A DNA stretch of 64,000 nt from Nicotiana tabacum (taxonomy: Eukaryota; Streptophyta; Magnoliopsida; Solanales; Solanaceae). The position numbers and the translations under genes were made by a program. The notes below the pieces were generated by a model. The model ran no database searches and had not been told where the DNA came from. It saw nothing but the letters and a program-made list of their open reading frames with translations. Numbering within the stretch: position 1 is the stretch's first letter; each line of letters opens with the position of its first letter. Shown in pieces: positions 1 to 11,417 of the stretch. Location of the stretch: positions 48,617,348 through 48,681,347 of the forward strand of contig NC_134102.1 in the NCBI RefSeq assembly GCF_000715075.1. Reading direction: 5' to 3'.

Positions 1-95
1 CAAACTAAAACATAACTACTACATGAAAAGTTCTAACAACTACGACTATATTTCAACTCCACAATCTTCTTGCTTTCAAACACTGGAACATCTGC

Positions 96-2155
96 TCATG
101 GTGGGGCTTGCCCTGGTTGACCCCCTAATGTACGGTACATCCTTTCTAACTCTGCTGCAAGATGACGGGAAAAAGTAGGTGCATGCTCCAAAAACTTCTC
201 ATATTCCATCCCTTGGCAGTTCACATAACTTTGAGCGGTATAAACAGCCAAATTATGGACTTGCTCTTTGAAGTACTGGAAATTCTGGTCTCGATCTTGT
301 AACTGCTGCTGGCAAGCGGTGGCTATCTCCCTTATGTGGCCCTCGCGATCTAAGGCTGACTCCAACTGAGCCCGAAGTCTAGCATGCTAGAGTCTTGCCT
401 GAGCCATCTCCCTATCAAAATCTGCATGCTGGTATTCTCTATTGTACCTTCTCATTTCTTCCAACTGTGCATGGAGCTGAGCTTCTGAACGTACCCAATA
501 GGCCTTCTCTCTCTCGAATTGAGCCCTCTCTTCTTCAAATTTTGTTACTTGGCGATCCTTACTTGATTCGGCCTTCTCATTTAACTGTACGATCTTTTCC
601 TTGGCTTTGTCCAACGCCTTTTCAGTCTTTGCTAAGAGGGAATCATAATCTTGCACCTTTTCCATCAGACTGGCAATGGTTCTCTGGTCTTTCCAACTTC
701 TCGCTGGCACTTCAGAGGCTTTCTTCATCTGTTGAAGTTGGGTACGAAGGGCTTCATTTTTGCGGATCAGACTCTTCTTTTCCCCTTCGGCTTCTTGTTC
801 TTGCAAGTCTTTCTCAAAATTGAGGTTTCTCAGCCTTTCTTCTAAGGCATGAATAGTTGCTTTGTATCCCTTTTCCCGTTCACCCTAGGCCAACCGTTCT
901 TGGATTTTATCATCAAAGGCTTGAACATGCGGCCTTTTTGTGGGCCTTTTGGGCTCTGGCTCATCATCCACGCGAGACCTCGTCCCAAACCATATAGCAT
1001 AACCCGGATCTACCTCACCTCTCGTAGGATCTGGCACCTGAGTATCATCTTTCAAGCAGCGACAACCATTCCAAATTTGCTGGATTAAAGCTTCAGGGAG
1101 TGGGGCTTCGGGGTGTAGCTCAATCACTTGCACACTTAAATCCTCATCCTCGGGTACTACTTGGTACCTTCCTAGCTGTCTTAGAACTCTGTGTGGTGCA
1201 TACGGCTGGACACTTCTCAAACCCAACAGTAGCAAATAACCTTTTAGGGCCGACATGTGTATCACCTCCCTTACCGGGAGCCATCCCAAAGTCCACTCAA
1301 TTTGACTTGCATTTAAAGATCTTAGGTGGGATATCCAGGCTTTCACCCCTTCTAGAGAGTTGTAGTCTTTTACTCTTTTTTCGTAACTCTCAATGAAATT
1401 GTCCTTGCTCGGACCATAGCTCATGAACTTGGGATGATGTCAGAGATGCTCAATCAACCACATTTGTAACAAAATATTGCACCCTTCGAAGAATTTTGCC
1501 CCGGACTTGCACAAAGTCGATAAATATCTGATAGAATGATCGGGGCAAGAGTGTGATGTTCTTTGGTAGTGAGGACCTGTACAACCCTGGCTATGCGGGT
1601 ATCAATTGTCCGCTCCTCGTTTGGGAAGACCATAATTCCCAGAAACGCCACTATGAAGGCGAAGCGACGATGAATCTGCCATGTGTCTTTGTTCTGCTTG
1701 TTGTTAAGGCCTTTTTCATGCATTTCAAACCCATTTGGCTACCCGAACCTAGAGTACAAGAAGTAGAAAGAACAACACCCTTTGACTACGTTGGTCTTTC
1801 TAATTTACTTACTGATGTTCAGAAGATCGAAGAATCGGTGTACAGAAAGAGCCCTCGGGAATATGAGCTCCTGGTTTCTCAAATCCCTACCAAACCCGGA
1901 ATATCCAGCTATCTCTTCTAAAGTGGGAGTTAGCTTAAAATTGGAGAAGCAAAAGACATTGTGAACAGGGTCCCAAAAAGTCACTAGTGCCTCAATCAAA
2001 TCGTCCCGTGATTTAATTTTCATAATATTTGTGAGGGTTCCCATGTGCTTGGTGACCCATTTCTGACCATCTTCTCCTAAATCATACCACCACATCTGAA
2101 GCTGAAGTGGAGCCTCGTCTACAACCGTGAACGGTGTGTTCTGGACAGTGCTCAT
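96..2155 (-). pseudogene. ORF1 of Tat/Ogre-type element, DUF7745-like N-terminus and long coiled coil
   Basis: The function of this protein is unknown. I recognise it as a family common in tobacco-type genomes whose N-terminal part resembles DUF7745; that name is from memory. The start chosen is the ATG at 2155-2153, because the upstream residues are not family-like. The N-terminal 400 or so residues are globular. From about position 885 to 96 the protein is rich in Glu, Lys, Gln and Arg, with heptad-like runs predicting a coiled coil, and it ends in a short Gly/Pro/Gln tail. It is broken by in-frame stops near 1805 (TAA), 885 (TAG, probably from Trp) and 387 (TAG), and by a frameshift near 1520. 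It lies between a primer-binding site and the window edge, where gag is expected. It could be a captured host gene, but its position argues for an element ORF. Confidence 0.72.
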
Positions 2156-2218
2156 TTTGTACCTGTGGGTGGTTAAGGTTAGGGTTGACACTAGTCTCAA
2201 GAGACAGAACCAATGCAC

Positions 2219-3373
2219 TCCTTTTGCAAAATAATCTTTTGTAAATAACTCAATTTAAAGAAAAATCAACGAGAAGGGGGGCTATTTTTGCAATTGTGAC
2301 CGAAGAAAGGGTGGTTATTTTCTCAACTATGGCCCCTTCTTACTTTCAAGGATAGCTTTAGGGCCGGGGGAAGGGCATTATGGTAAAAGTGATGCCCAAT
2401 TAACAGACACGTCCGTTCTTGCAAGAACAACCCTTCGACAATTTTGAAGATGTTCTAAGGCTATTCCGACAGGAACGACTTGGGATTAACCGAAGCTGAG
2501 TCTTCTTATTTATTTTTTTTGATAAAAAAAACACTAGACACATTTATTTTTTAAAGTTATTTTTTGTAAAAATGGGGTTGAACCCTATGAAGGTTGCCTA
2601 CGTATCTCACATCCGGTGAGAATCAGACCCGCGTAGTTCGTAAATATTTCACGAGTAGGATGACACCTTTTAAAAAATTCAGGCTTATTTTGTAATAATC
2701 TTTTGGGGTAAATACTGAGATTTTCGAAAACTGGGTAAATTTTCTCTTTCATATTTTCTTCCTTCTGGTTTTCCCTCAATATTTTTATATTTTTATTTTT
2801 ATTTTTTAGAAACCGGTCAACATGCACAAACCAAATCAAACGTAATGCACAAGTAGCACATAAGATGCATCAGGATGGTCATGTAATTTTCTGGTACACC
2901 TGTCCTAGACGGACCCAACCCCTGTGTTGAGTCCCCAAAGTCAAATGCACATGATGCAAACAAACGTTCCTAATAGGGATCCTGCATGAGGCTATGTTAT
3001 TCTAGGTTTAAATCCTAGGGGGAGTATTTTAGACCTGACTTACCCAAGTGGACAGCTCAAGCCGAGGTGGGGGCAATGTACCGGGAGCACGAAAGTCTAC
3101 CCGGCCTTGTTACTGACCCAGCCTCGTTCTAATTGGTATGACTTCTAACAGAAAAGTGGGCCACGCGCACATGTGCACCATAAATTCAAAAGACTCAGAA
3201 GGGAGGCGTAAGAAGACAATCTAATACAGTTCAAATAATATCAAAGCGGTAAATAAGCGGCAATTAGCACAAGGCCCAAAAATACAGTAATAATATCAAA
3301 TCAATAAAGCCAAGTATAGATCACATTACAAGCTCGAATTCTGAACCCTGAACCAGAAGTTCTGGGTTCTTAT
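2219..3373 (-). other. Untranslated leader of Tat element A
   Basis: This stretch between the primer-binding site and ORF1 has no usable ORF. It holds one copy, near 2574-2640, of a motif centred on CCTACGTATC that recurs several times in the 3' UTR of the neighbouring Tat element (7800-8150). Poly-T and poly-A runs lie near 2505-2580 and 2785-2810. I see nothing else recognisable. Confidence 0.5.
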
Positions 3374-3391
3374 TCCCCAGCAGAGTCGCCA
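3374..3391 (-). other. Primer-binding site of Tat element A
   Basis: On the minus strand the 18 bases TGGCGACTCTGCTGGGGA follow the LTR end after a four-base gap. Plant PBSs often begin TGG and pair with a tRNA 3' end. Ogre elements are described as primed by an Arg tRNA, and this sequence looks like that type; the tRNA match was not checked. Confidence 0.7.
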
Positions 3392-3395
3392 GAGC

Positions 3396-6300
3396 TGTCA
3401 CGCCTCCTTTTCCCCATGGGATAGGGAGTTTTTTAGGATTTAAGTGACATTATTCGAAATGGAATTATTTATTTATTTCAGAGTCGCCACTTAGAATATT
3501 TATGGTGTCCCAAGTCACTGGCTTATTTTAGAATCCCAAATCGAGAAAATTGACTCTATTTGTTGGTCTGCGAACACAGAAGACCGAGTAAGGAATTCTG
3601 TTAACCCGGAAGAAGATATTAGGCACTCCCGAATTCTGTGATTTTAGCACGGTCGCTTTACAATCATATACTTGGCTTAATTAACGGATTATTACGTGTT
3701 TTAGAACCTATGTGTATTTTAACTTTTACCGCTTTTAATTGCTTGATTATGGTGTGATTATGAAATTATCTTGAAACGAGTCACGCGTACGTGTACTCGT
3801 TTTATTTGGCATATCAAGATCATGTCACACGTACATGTACACAATCAATAACACTTTATTATTTTTAAGGTTGTTTCGCCTAAAGTTGCGCGAACGCATA
3901 CCTTGGTATTAGTTTTGGGAATCGTAATTATGTCACGCGAACGTATACATAATCACGATGATTCAATTGATTAACACGTGCCTAAAGCATACTAGCATAT
4001 TCCAAGTAATTCATTTATTTATCTTTTTTTTTATCCGAGATATTTATTTATATATATTTTATTTTTACTTACTACACGGAGTCTTAAATTAGTTCTTACT
4101 CATTTCGCTCTTTCTCTCTCTCTCTCTCTTACTTATAATTGTTTTCTATTAAGATGCCTTGAAAATATGTCTATACCTAATTAGTTATATTCTTCCACAA
4201 CCCTATCCTCGGTGGGAATGAGAAAAAAATCTATTTAATAGCTTAGCCTCAAACACCCGATTTATTTGCAAAGAAAAATATTTATGCTAACAGAGAGTCA
4301 AATGAAATTTATATAACGAAGAGACAAAAAGAAAGAATCTACATTCTTAGACTAATTTAAGATAGCTAACGTTATACTAAAATATTTTACAGTAAAGTTA
4401 AAACTTGGAGAATTTGATACCGAAAACGTGATTTTCTTTAAAGTATTCCTACTAATATTAACACTTGAATTTTTGTTTTTTTAGTCTTCATGGCCAGTAG
4501 TTAACAATTGTAAACGTATACTCAAAGAAGATTTTTTTTTTTAATATAAAAGAAACTAACTACACTTAGAAAAATATTATTATAGTTTATGGCCTATTTA
4601 ATACTACCCTCATCTAGCCCCACTCTAAACAGTTATAAAAATTATCAAAAAAAGGCATAATACAAGCACAAAATAAATAAATAAATAAAATAAAATTGAA
4701 ATGAACCAGCACCCTATGGGAAAAGAACTGTACTCAACAAATTTATTTGCACCCCTAAATGAATATGAACTATTAACGTAAAATTGATTTACCTTTCAAT
4801 AAGTGACCATTCTTTAGAAGATCACTACGACCCAAGACAAATATATATATGCTACTGGATTCATATAGAAAGAATATGACAACTTCTTTTAAAACGTAAA
4901 TGAATTCCTAAGACTAGAAACATGATTTAAACTTTCAAAACAAAATTTAGTTAGTAACGGAATTCTTATCAGATTTGAACTTAATCGTGATTGAATATCA
5001 TTTTCCACTTGAGAGAAAAGTTTTTTTTTTTTAAAACAAAACTAAATCTGACTCACACGAAGACTAGAACATATTACTTCTTGCCTCTTTCCAATAGTGA
5101 AAATCTTCATAACTATTAATATATTCCTAAGACTAGACAATTAACTAAAAACAAATTATTCAATGTCTCAGTTTCATGAAAACTGAAACGCCATCCTTGA
5201 TTCTTAGTCAATTGATGATCTCTTAAAGAAAAAGTCACAAACAAATAAAAATATAATAAAATATGGTGATAAAAGGTGCCGTCAATTTAAGTGAACTTAC
5301 TGAGATAAAATAATTACATATCCAAAATACAGTATCCAAAGTCTCGACCAAAGACACGATATCAAGGGATTGACAATTAAAGTAGAACTTAGACAACCAA
5401 CATAAAACTAATCCATCTTTAACATACTATTCAAACTTTACTTAAAAATATCAAAGTAGGACTTAAAGAACATAGACGAACCTTCAAATTCCTTGTGAAT
5501 ATCTGCAGAAAATGTACTATACGAACTCCGAACAACAAACGGAACTTCAAAACTCAACCAAATTGGTCTTTTGAATCTTGCCTTGGTTACTGCCTTTTTT
5601 TTGTTTTTTTTCCCTTTTTATTTTTGAAGTGTGTATTATATATAGATATGTGTGTGATGTCTAACTGATGTGAGAAAATGGAAAAGTGGGAAGTAGGGGT
5701 GTGTGACGTGAGCTGATGGGGGGAAGTTAGGGGATGGGGATTAAGGAGCTAGGAAGAGATATATTAGGAAATATTGAGAGAATTTGGGAAAATGGAGCTG
5801 GGGAGGAGGCAATCGTGGGTTTTTGGTTGGAAATTATATGGGGATTATGGGATAGTTGTTAGCAAGTAAAAACAAAATCAGATTTTTTTTTTTGAGTTAA
5901 AAGATTGATAACAAACTTTATCTCTTTCACGTTAACTTCATTTTGCCCTTCTTTTTCTTTTTTAATTTTTTTTAAAAGATAAATTAAATTATAAAGATAA
6001 GAAGATTAACCAACATTTCTTACAATATAGAAAAACTAAATATTTACATGTACTTTAAATGATATTTAGAAAAATACCATAACTTATTAAAATTCTTATT
6101 AAAGAAAAATTACAATTTTTTTTGGGGTAATTTTTCTTTTTCTCTTTACAAATAGAAATGAAATATATTCTATAAGTATGTGAATATATTTTTTATTTTG
6201 TTGTAATATTGTTTTTTTAATTTCCTTTTTTTTCCAAATAAAACCTATTTAGAGTAAGATAAAAGTTTTAATATATCAAGATTAAACCTAAAAGAAATAT

Positions 6301-6483
6301 TTGCACCAAAATATTATCAACTTCGGGTGCGATCAAAAATTAGTTGTTCACAATAAGTATTATATTATTTATATTTTAAGAAAATATGTGTTATTGATTT
6401 AAAAATGCTTTACCACATTTATTGCTAATTAATAAGCATAAATAGTTTAATTTTAAAAGAGCGGGTCAAATTGGTCGTCAACA
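3396..6483 (-). repeat. 3.1-kb Tat LTR shared by two tandem elements
   Basis: The LTR spans 3088 bp. On the minus strand it starts TGTTGACGACC at 6483 and ends GGAGGCGTGACA at 3396, giving TG...CA ends. A purine tract precedes it on the right and a primer-binding site follows it on the left, so the same LTR serves as 3' LTR of the right element and 5' LTR of the left one. It is AT-rich and non-coding, with a short TC run at 4113-4129. No second copy is in the window. Confidence 0.8.
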
Positions 6484-6498
6484 CCTGCCCCTCTTTTA
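6484..6498 (-). other. Polypurine tract of Tat element B
   Basis: Read on the minus strand this is TAAAAGAGGGGCAGG, directly abutting the TG of the LTR. A purine tract in this position primes plus-strand DNA synthesis. It shows that the LTR at 3396-6483 is the 3' LTR of the element to the right. Confidence 0.75.
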
Positions 6499-7004
6499 CC
6501 GGAGATGATGAAAGAGTTTGCGAGCAAAGAAATTGACTTAAAGACTATTTTTGTCCCGACTCTAGGCATGTATTGAAGAGATGGTATATGGGATTGGGAA
6601 AGATCATGAGTTATGAGATTAGGGCTGACTTCTGGATTTGAATCGCTTACATACCTCGGGCTTAACGAGGATCCGTCCTCATCTAGTTCTGGAATGATTA
6701 TTTGGAGAGAGTGGCGCTTGTAGAAATTACCCCAGTATCGTGTTATGACGATACTACAAGATGGGAGGATTTTTGTACCCGAATGACTTCACATATTATA
6801 ACTTGATTATGAGATTTGAAATACTTGACGGTTTCGAGAGTTCTACTGATCGGATTGAGATGGAGTTTGGATCATTGATTTGCTTATGAGTTTGTTGTCA
6901 ATCATAGCGGTGTAAGTTGGTTTTCTGCTTAGAAGAATTTCCACATTGTACTATTTGATCGTGCAAAAAAGAAGATACACACATACCCATATATCGTAAT
7001 ACAG

Positions 7005-7245
7005 GGCTCTGATTGGCAAAGCGAACAGTTTGCTATATACAAGGCTCTAATTGACGGGGCCGATGACTTGATATGTATAAGATTCTCCGATTGGCAGAGC
7101 ATGCAATTTTCTATATGCAGGGCTTCGATTGGCGGGGCCGGTAGAGCAGACGACTTGATATGTATAAGATGCTCCGATTGGCAGAGCATGCAATTTGATA
7201 TATACAGGGGCTTCAATTGCGTTGAGGACTTGGCTCCAGAATACC
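7005..7245. repeat. 87-bp tandem repeat, about 2.7 copies
   Basis: The block containing GACTTGATATGTATAAGAT, then CTCCGATTGGCAGAGCATG, occurs at 7065 and again at 7152, a period of 87. A more diverged partial unit precedes it near 7010. The unit holds short blocks of the form GATTGGC(A/G) repeated twice, suggesting an older 45-bp subunit. Confidence 0.75.
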
Positions 7246-7799
7246 TGAAAAGAGTTCGAAGTTAGTCCTTAACTATATGAGAGAAATGTGTTGAATAATA
7301 AAGGTGATATAAGGGCTCATGAAATTGTAGCGGGTCCGTCATTGATCCCGGTGCGCTCTAGTTTCCTTTGATTCTTGTCAATCCTGCTGAAAGAAAATTC
7401 TTAGGGGGGGCTTTGATTTGTGTTGATCGTAGACCTGGCCTTGCCCCGGATCTTATGGGTTATACCATGAAGTTTGATAGGTGGAAGAGTAGCATTTCTA
7501 AAAGCTATTTTGAAAAAACGTTTATGTTTATGGCAAACGTCATTGTTCTGAATTATGACATGTTTAGAAGTTCCTTCTGACGTGAGTATCATTTCTGGGT
7601 GGCTCTATCCTGTTGATGATGATTTCCTGGACATGACCATGATGACGCAGCTTCTTGCTATTGTGATCACGTCCTAATCTAATGAATGCATTACAAAGGC
7701 TTTCCTAGGGTTATGACTGAACCTTTTCTGGTTGCATATGTATCTGAGCAAAATCAGGTCTGAACGTAGTTTAAGGATGAGGAGATGAAATGGAATGGA

Positions 7800-8150
7800 A
7801 TGAAATGACCGAGCTTGACTCAGGCAACCTACGTATCCAAATGTAATCATGTCAAAACGTGGTTCGATTATAATAGATGCAAAGTAGTAAAAACTAAAAT
7901 AATATGGCTGAGTCTGACTCAGGCTACCTACGTATCCAAATGGAATCAGGCCAAACTGTAGTTCGATTACAAGAGTTGACTAAATCTGTTGTGGATTGCC
8001 TACATATTACTACCAAGGGAAATCAAGTCATGGCGTAATTCTGAATAGATGCAAAATGACCTTTGGATTTCTATTACAATAGGGGGACCGAACCCTACGT
8101 GAGTTGCCTACGTATCCCACCTTGGGAAGTCAGGTCAGGCGTAGTTCTTT
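7800..8150. repeat. Irregular repeats of a CCTACGTATCC-centred motif
   Basis: The core occurs at 7830, 7929, 8001 (diverged) and 8109, at spacings of 99, 72 and 108. Each is preceded by a GACTCAGG-like or GAACCCTA-like block and followed by an AATCAGG...GTAGTTC block. A further unit sits near 2599 in the leader of element A. Confidence 0.7.
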
Positions 8151-8240
8151 TACAACATTACCCTAACTCTATTGTCTTCAAATGTAGTATCTTTTGACTG
8201 CATCTGAGTTGATAGGCTTCGTCTTGACTCTACCGTCCAT

Positions 8241-9380
8241 TTATGCTAGGACTAGTGCTCCTCCCGACAATACTCGATGGACCACATAATGACCTTGCCA
8301 ATTTGGCGCGAACTTCCCTTTGGCCTCTTCTTGATGGGGAAATATCTTCTTCAAAACCAGTTGCCCCGTTGTGAACAACCGAAGTTTCACTTTTCTGTTG
8401 AACGCGTTGGCTATACTATTTTGATACAGTTGACCGTGACACACTGCATCCATTCTCGTTTCGTCAATGAGCATGAGTTGTTCTTGTCTGACACGTATCC
8501 ATTCTGCATCACCTAGCTTGGCTTCCTGGATAATTTTCAAAGATGGTATCTCGACTTCTGCGGGTATTACACTTTTTGTGCCATATACCAACATGTATGG
8601 CGTTACCCCAGTGGATGTCCTCATAGTAGTACGGTAACTGTGATTGTGGCAAATGATAGCTTCTCGTGCCATTGCCTGTGATTGTGGCAAATGATAGCTT
8701 CTCGTGCCATTGCCTGTGATTGTCCACTATCTTCCGCAAGATCCTCTTGATATTTTTGTTGCTGCTTTAACTGCTCCATTCATTTGTGGCATGTAGGCTG
8801 TGGAATTATGGTGGACGATTATGAACTTCTCGCAAATCTCTCTTATGAGATCACTGTTGAGATTGGATGCATTGTCAGTTATGATTGACTCTGGAATCCC
8901 AAATCGAGAGACTATGTTGTTATGGACGAAATCTGCCACCACCTTCTTTATGATTGCCTTATATGTGGAAGATTTGACCCATTTGGTGAAGTAATCGATG
9001 GATACCAAGATGAAATGATGCCCGTGTTATGCGGTGGGTACTATAGGTTCAATCACATCCATGCTCCAGGCAGCAAATGACCAATGAGAACCTATTACGT
9101 TTAACTCATTTGGCGGAACCCGGATGAAATCCCTGTGAATCTGACACTAGTGACGCTTGTACACGTAATAGATGCTATCGCTTTCCATGGTCATCCAAAA
9201 ACATCCAGCTCTTTGGATCTTCTTGGCTAAGGTGAGGGCATTCATGTGAGGCCCGCACGTTCCTAAATGTATTTCTTCCAAGAACCTTGTTACCTCTGCA
9301 TCATCTACACATCTTAACAGACCCAAATCCGAGGTCCTCCTATACAGGGCTTCCCCGTTAAGGAAAAAGTGATTTTCCAC
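8241..9380 (-). pseudogene. Integrase remnant of Tat element B
   Basis: Integrase inserts the DNA copy into the host genome. The zinc-binding N-terminal part lies at 9380-9147. The catalytic core follows: the first Asp is expected in a MDV block near 9060, and the second is in ITDNASNLNS near 8870. The C-terminal part at 8690-8241 ends with a GPY/F-like block (NWQGHYVVHRV). The glutamate expected in the NGAVEAA block near 8770 reads lysine (NGAVKAA), so the active site is lost. A 38-bp tandem duplication at 8639-8714 shifts the frame between core and C-terminus, and a stop separates the N-terminal part from the core. Confidence 0.82.
8639..8714. repeat. 38-bp perfect tandem duplication inside integrase
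   Basis: Units at 8639-8676 and 8677-8714 begin TGTGATTGTGGCAAATGATA. Because 38 is not a multiple of three, the duplication shifts the integrase frame. The two units look identical, so the event is probably recent relative to other damage in the copy. Confidence 0.9.
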
Positions 9381-9650
9381 TCTTCTTAATGCTCGCTTCT
9401 GACCATTAGTGGCACTTTTTGGGTATTCCCTTACTTTAAGGAACCTTTTGATGTCGTGGTACTAAGGCTTGCCATCCGGCTCTTCGTCCACTTGGAAATA
9501 GTATGCATGCTGATCTCAAATATCTATATCGGTAGGTTTGATGTAATTCTTGTCTGGGTGCTGAATCATGGATGACAAGGTTTCAAGAGCATCGGCAAAC
9601 TCATTTTGGTTTCTGGGAACATGTTTGAACTCGATCTTGGTGAATTGCTT

Positions 9651-10094
9651 TCACAACTCTTTCACACAATGTAAGCATGGAAGGATCATGACAATCTTGG
9701 TGGTCCATTCACCCTGGACTCGGTGTATCACCAAATCAGAATCTCCTATGACTAAACGTTCCTTGATGTTCATGTCGACCGCCATCCTAATCTTGAGGAT
9801 GCAAGCCTCATGCTCCGCCATATTATTTGTACAAGGGAACCTTATCTTAGCTAAAGCCGGATACTGCTGTCCTGACTCAGAAATTAGGACTGCCCTAATT
9901 CCTACTCCTTTGAAATTTTCCACTCCATCAAAAAATATTCTCCACCCTAGGTATGACTGTGAGTCCTCCCCAACAAACAATACTTCTTCATCTGGGAAAT
10001 ATGATGTAAGTGGCTCATAATCCTTGTCCACCGGGTTTTTTGCAAGATGATCGGCCAATGCTTGTCCTTTGATGGATTTCTGCATCACATACAC
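9651..10094 (-). pseudogene. Archaeal-type RNase H (second RNase H) of Tat element B
   Basis: RNase H removes RNA from the RNA-DNA hybrid made during reverse transcription. The block carries FFDG, then AEHEA, then GDSDL, the Asp, Glu and Asp of the RVT_3-type fold. The upstream KGQALADHLAKNP linker is typical of Tat polyproteins. A second RNase H acquired between the first one and integrase defines the Tat lineage. The domain is open over this stretch, although the surrounding polyprotein is broken, so it is not expressed as part of an intact pol. Confidence 0.78.
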
Positions 10095-10253
10095 GATGTC
10101 AAACTCACTGAGAAGAATCTACCATTTGGCTAACTTTCCTGTAGGCATCAACTTCTGGAAGATGTACTTGAGCGAATCGAGTCAGGATATCAAATATGTG
10201 GTATATGCCGAAAGGTAATATCTTAACTTCTATGCGATCTAGGTCAAAGCTCA

Positions 10254-11381
10254 CTAGGTCCGCTCTAACAAGGTGTATCTGGCTTCGTATGGTGTGAACT
10301 TCTTGCTCAGGTAATAGATAGCTTGCTCCTTCTTTCCAGTCTCATTGTGTTGTCCCAACACACATCCAAATGCATTATCCAAGACAGACAAGTATAATAG
10401 TAGCGACTTCCTAGGTTCAGGAAAAACCAACACTAGTGGACTTGACAAATACTCCTTGATTCTGTCGAAGGTTTTCTAACATTCCTCTGTCCATTTTGTA
10501 GCGGCATCAGTCTTCAACAACTTGAAAATCGACTCACAGATTACTGTTGACAGGGCTATGAACCTGCTGATGTAATTCAATCTTCCAAGGAAGCTCATCA
10601 TGTCCTTCTTGATTTTGGGTGGAGGCAAGTCTTGAATGGCCTTTATCTTTGAGGGGTCAAACTCTATCCTTTTTTTGCTGATGATGAAACCTAACAATTT
10701 TCCTACGGGAACCCAAATGCACACTTCGCAGGATTTAACTTTAAATTGTATCTCTGCAATCGTTCGAAGAACTTTTTCAAGTCATTCAAATGATCTGTAC
10801 TATTCCGAGGCTTGATGATGACATCATCCACTTATACCTCGATCTCCTCGTGGATCATGTCATGAAAGAGGGTCATCATGGTCCTCAGATAGGTAGCACC
10901 GACATTCTTGAGACCGAACGACATGACCCTGTAGCAATAAACCCCCATAGTGTGGTGAATTCTATCTTTTCCGCGTCTTCTTCATGCATCATAATCTAGT
11001 GATATCTAGCAAAACAATCCACAAGCGATTGTAACTCATGTTTCGTGCAGTTGCCGATAAGGATGTGGATATTCAGCAGAGAAAAGTCATCTTTAGGACT
11101 GACTTTGTTGAGATCTCGATAGTCCACACATATCCTGATCTTCCCATCTTTGGTATCGGTATGATGTTTGCCAACCATGTAGGGTAATTGGTGACCCTCA
11201 CCACATTTGCTTTTATCTGCTTGGAGACTTCTTCTTTTATCCTTAGACTCAAATCTGGCTTGCATTTTCTAGGTTTCTGCTTGACTGGTGGTCTGGTAGG
11301 ATCAGTGGTTAATCGGTGCGAGACGATGTCGTCATATGACCAAGCAAATACATTGATGTATTGTCCTAGGAGCTCTACCAA
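10254..11381 (-). pseudogene. Reverse transcriptase and first RNase H of Tat element B
   Basis: The RT begins after a VFAWSYDD block near 11340. ICVDYRDLNKVSPKDDF lies at about 11150, and the VDD of the catalytic box is encoded at 10814-10831 in another frame. The post-RT connector with GKLLGFIISKKRIEFDPSKI is at 10724-10476, and a worn Ty3-type RNase H is at 10448-10254 (YLSVLDNAFGCVLGQ; YTLLERT). At least three frame changes and several stops are needed to follow it, so it cannot make a working enzyme. Confidence 0.82.
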
Positions 11382-11417
11382 TTCTTCCTTCTATTCCGCC
11401 TTTAGATGGATGCTAAT

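Larger units (their letters stand above)
1..6483 (-). mobile_element. Tat/Ogre-type LTR retrotransposon A, 5' part (LTR, PBS, ORF1), cut by window edge
   Basis: Read on the minus strand, the order is LTR (6483 to 3396), a primer-binding site four bases further on, a leader of about 1.2 kb and a broken ORF1. An ORF between the primer-binding site and gag is a known feature of the Ogre branch of the Tat lineage of Ty3/gypsy elements. The gag-pol of this copy must lie beyond position 1 and is not visible. Its LTR is also the 3' LTR of the element to the right, so the two copies are joined head to tail. The lineage call rests on the primer-binding site, the ORF1 position and the neighbour's domain order. 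Confidence 0.75.
6499..8240 (-). other. 3' untranslated region of Tat element B
   Basis: The 1.7 kb between the end of integrase and the purine tract has no credible gene. It contains a tandem repeat of about 87 bp at 7005-7245 and a set of irregularly spaced motifs centred on CCTACGTATCC at 7800-8150. The short ORFs here run through these repeats and look like chance. Variable repeat-bearing 3' UTRs are known in Tat/Ogre elements and can seed satellites. Confidence 0.6.

Noticed and set aside
395..1396. Plus-strand ORFs opposite the ORF1 remnant
   Set aside because: They are the antisense shadow of the coiled-coil reading frame, which matches a known family.
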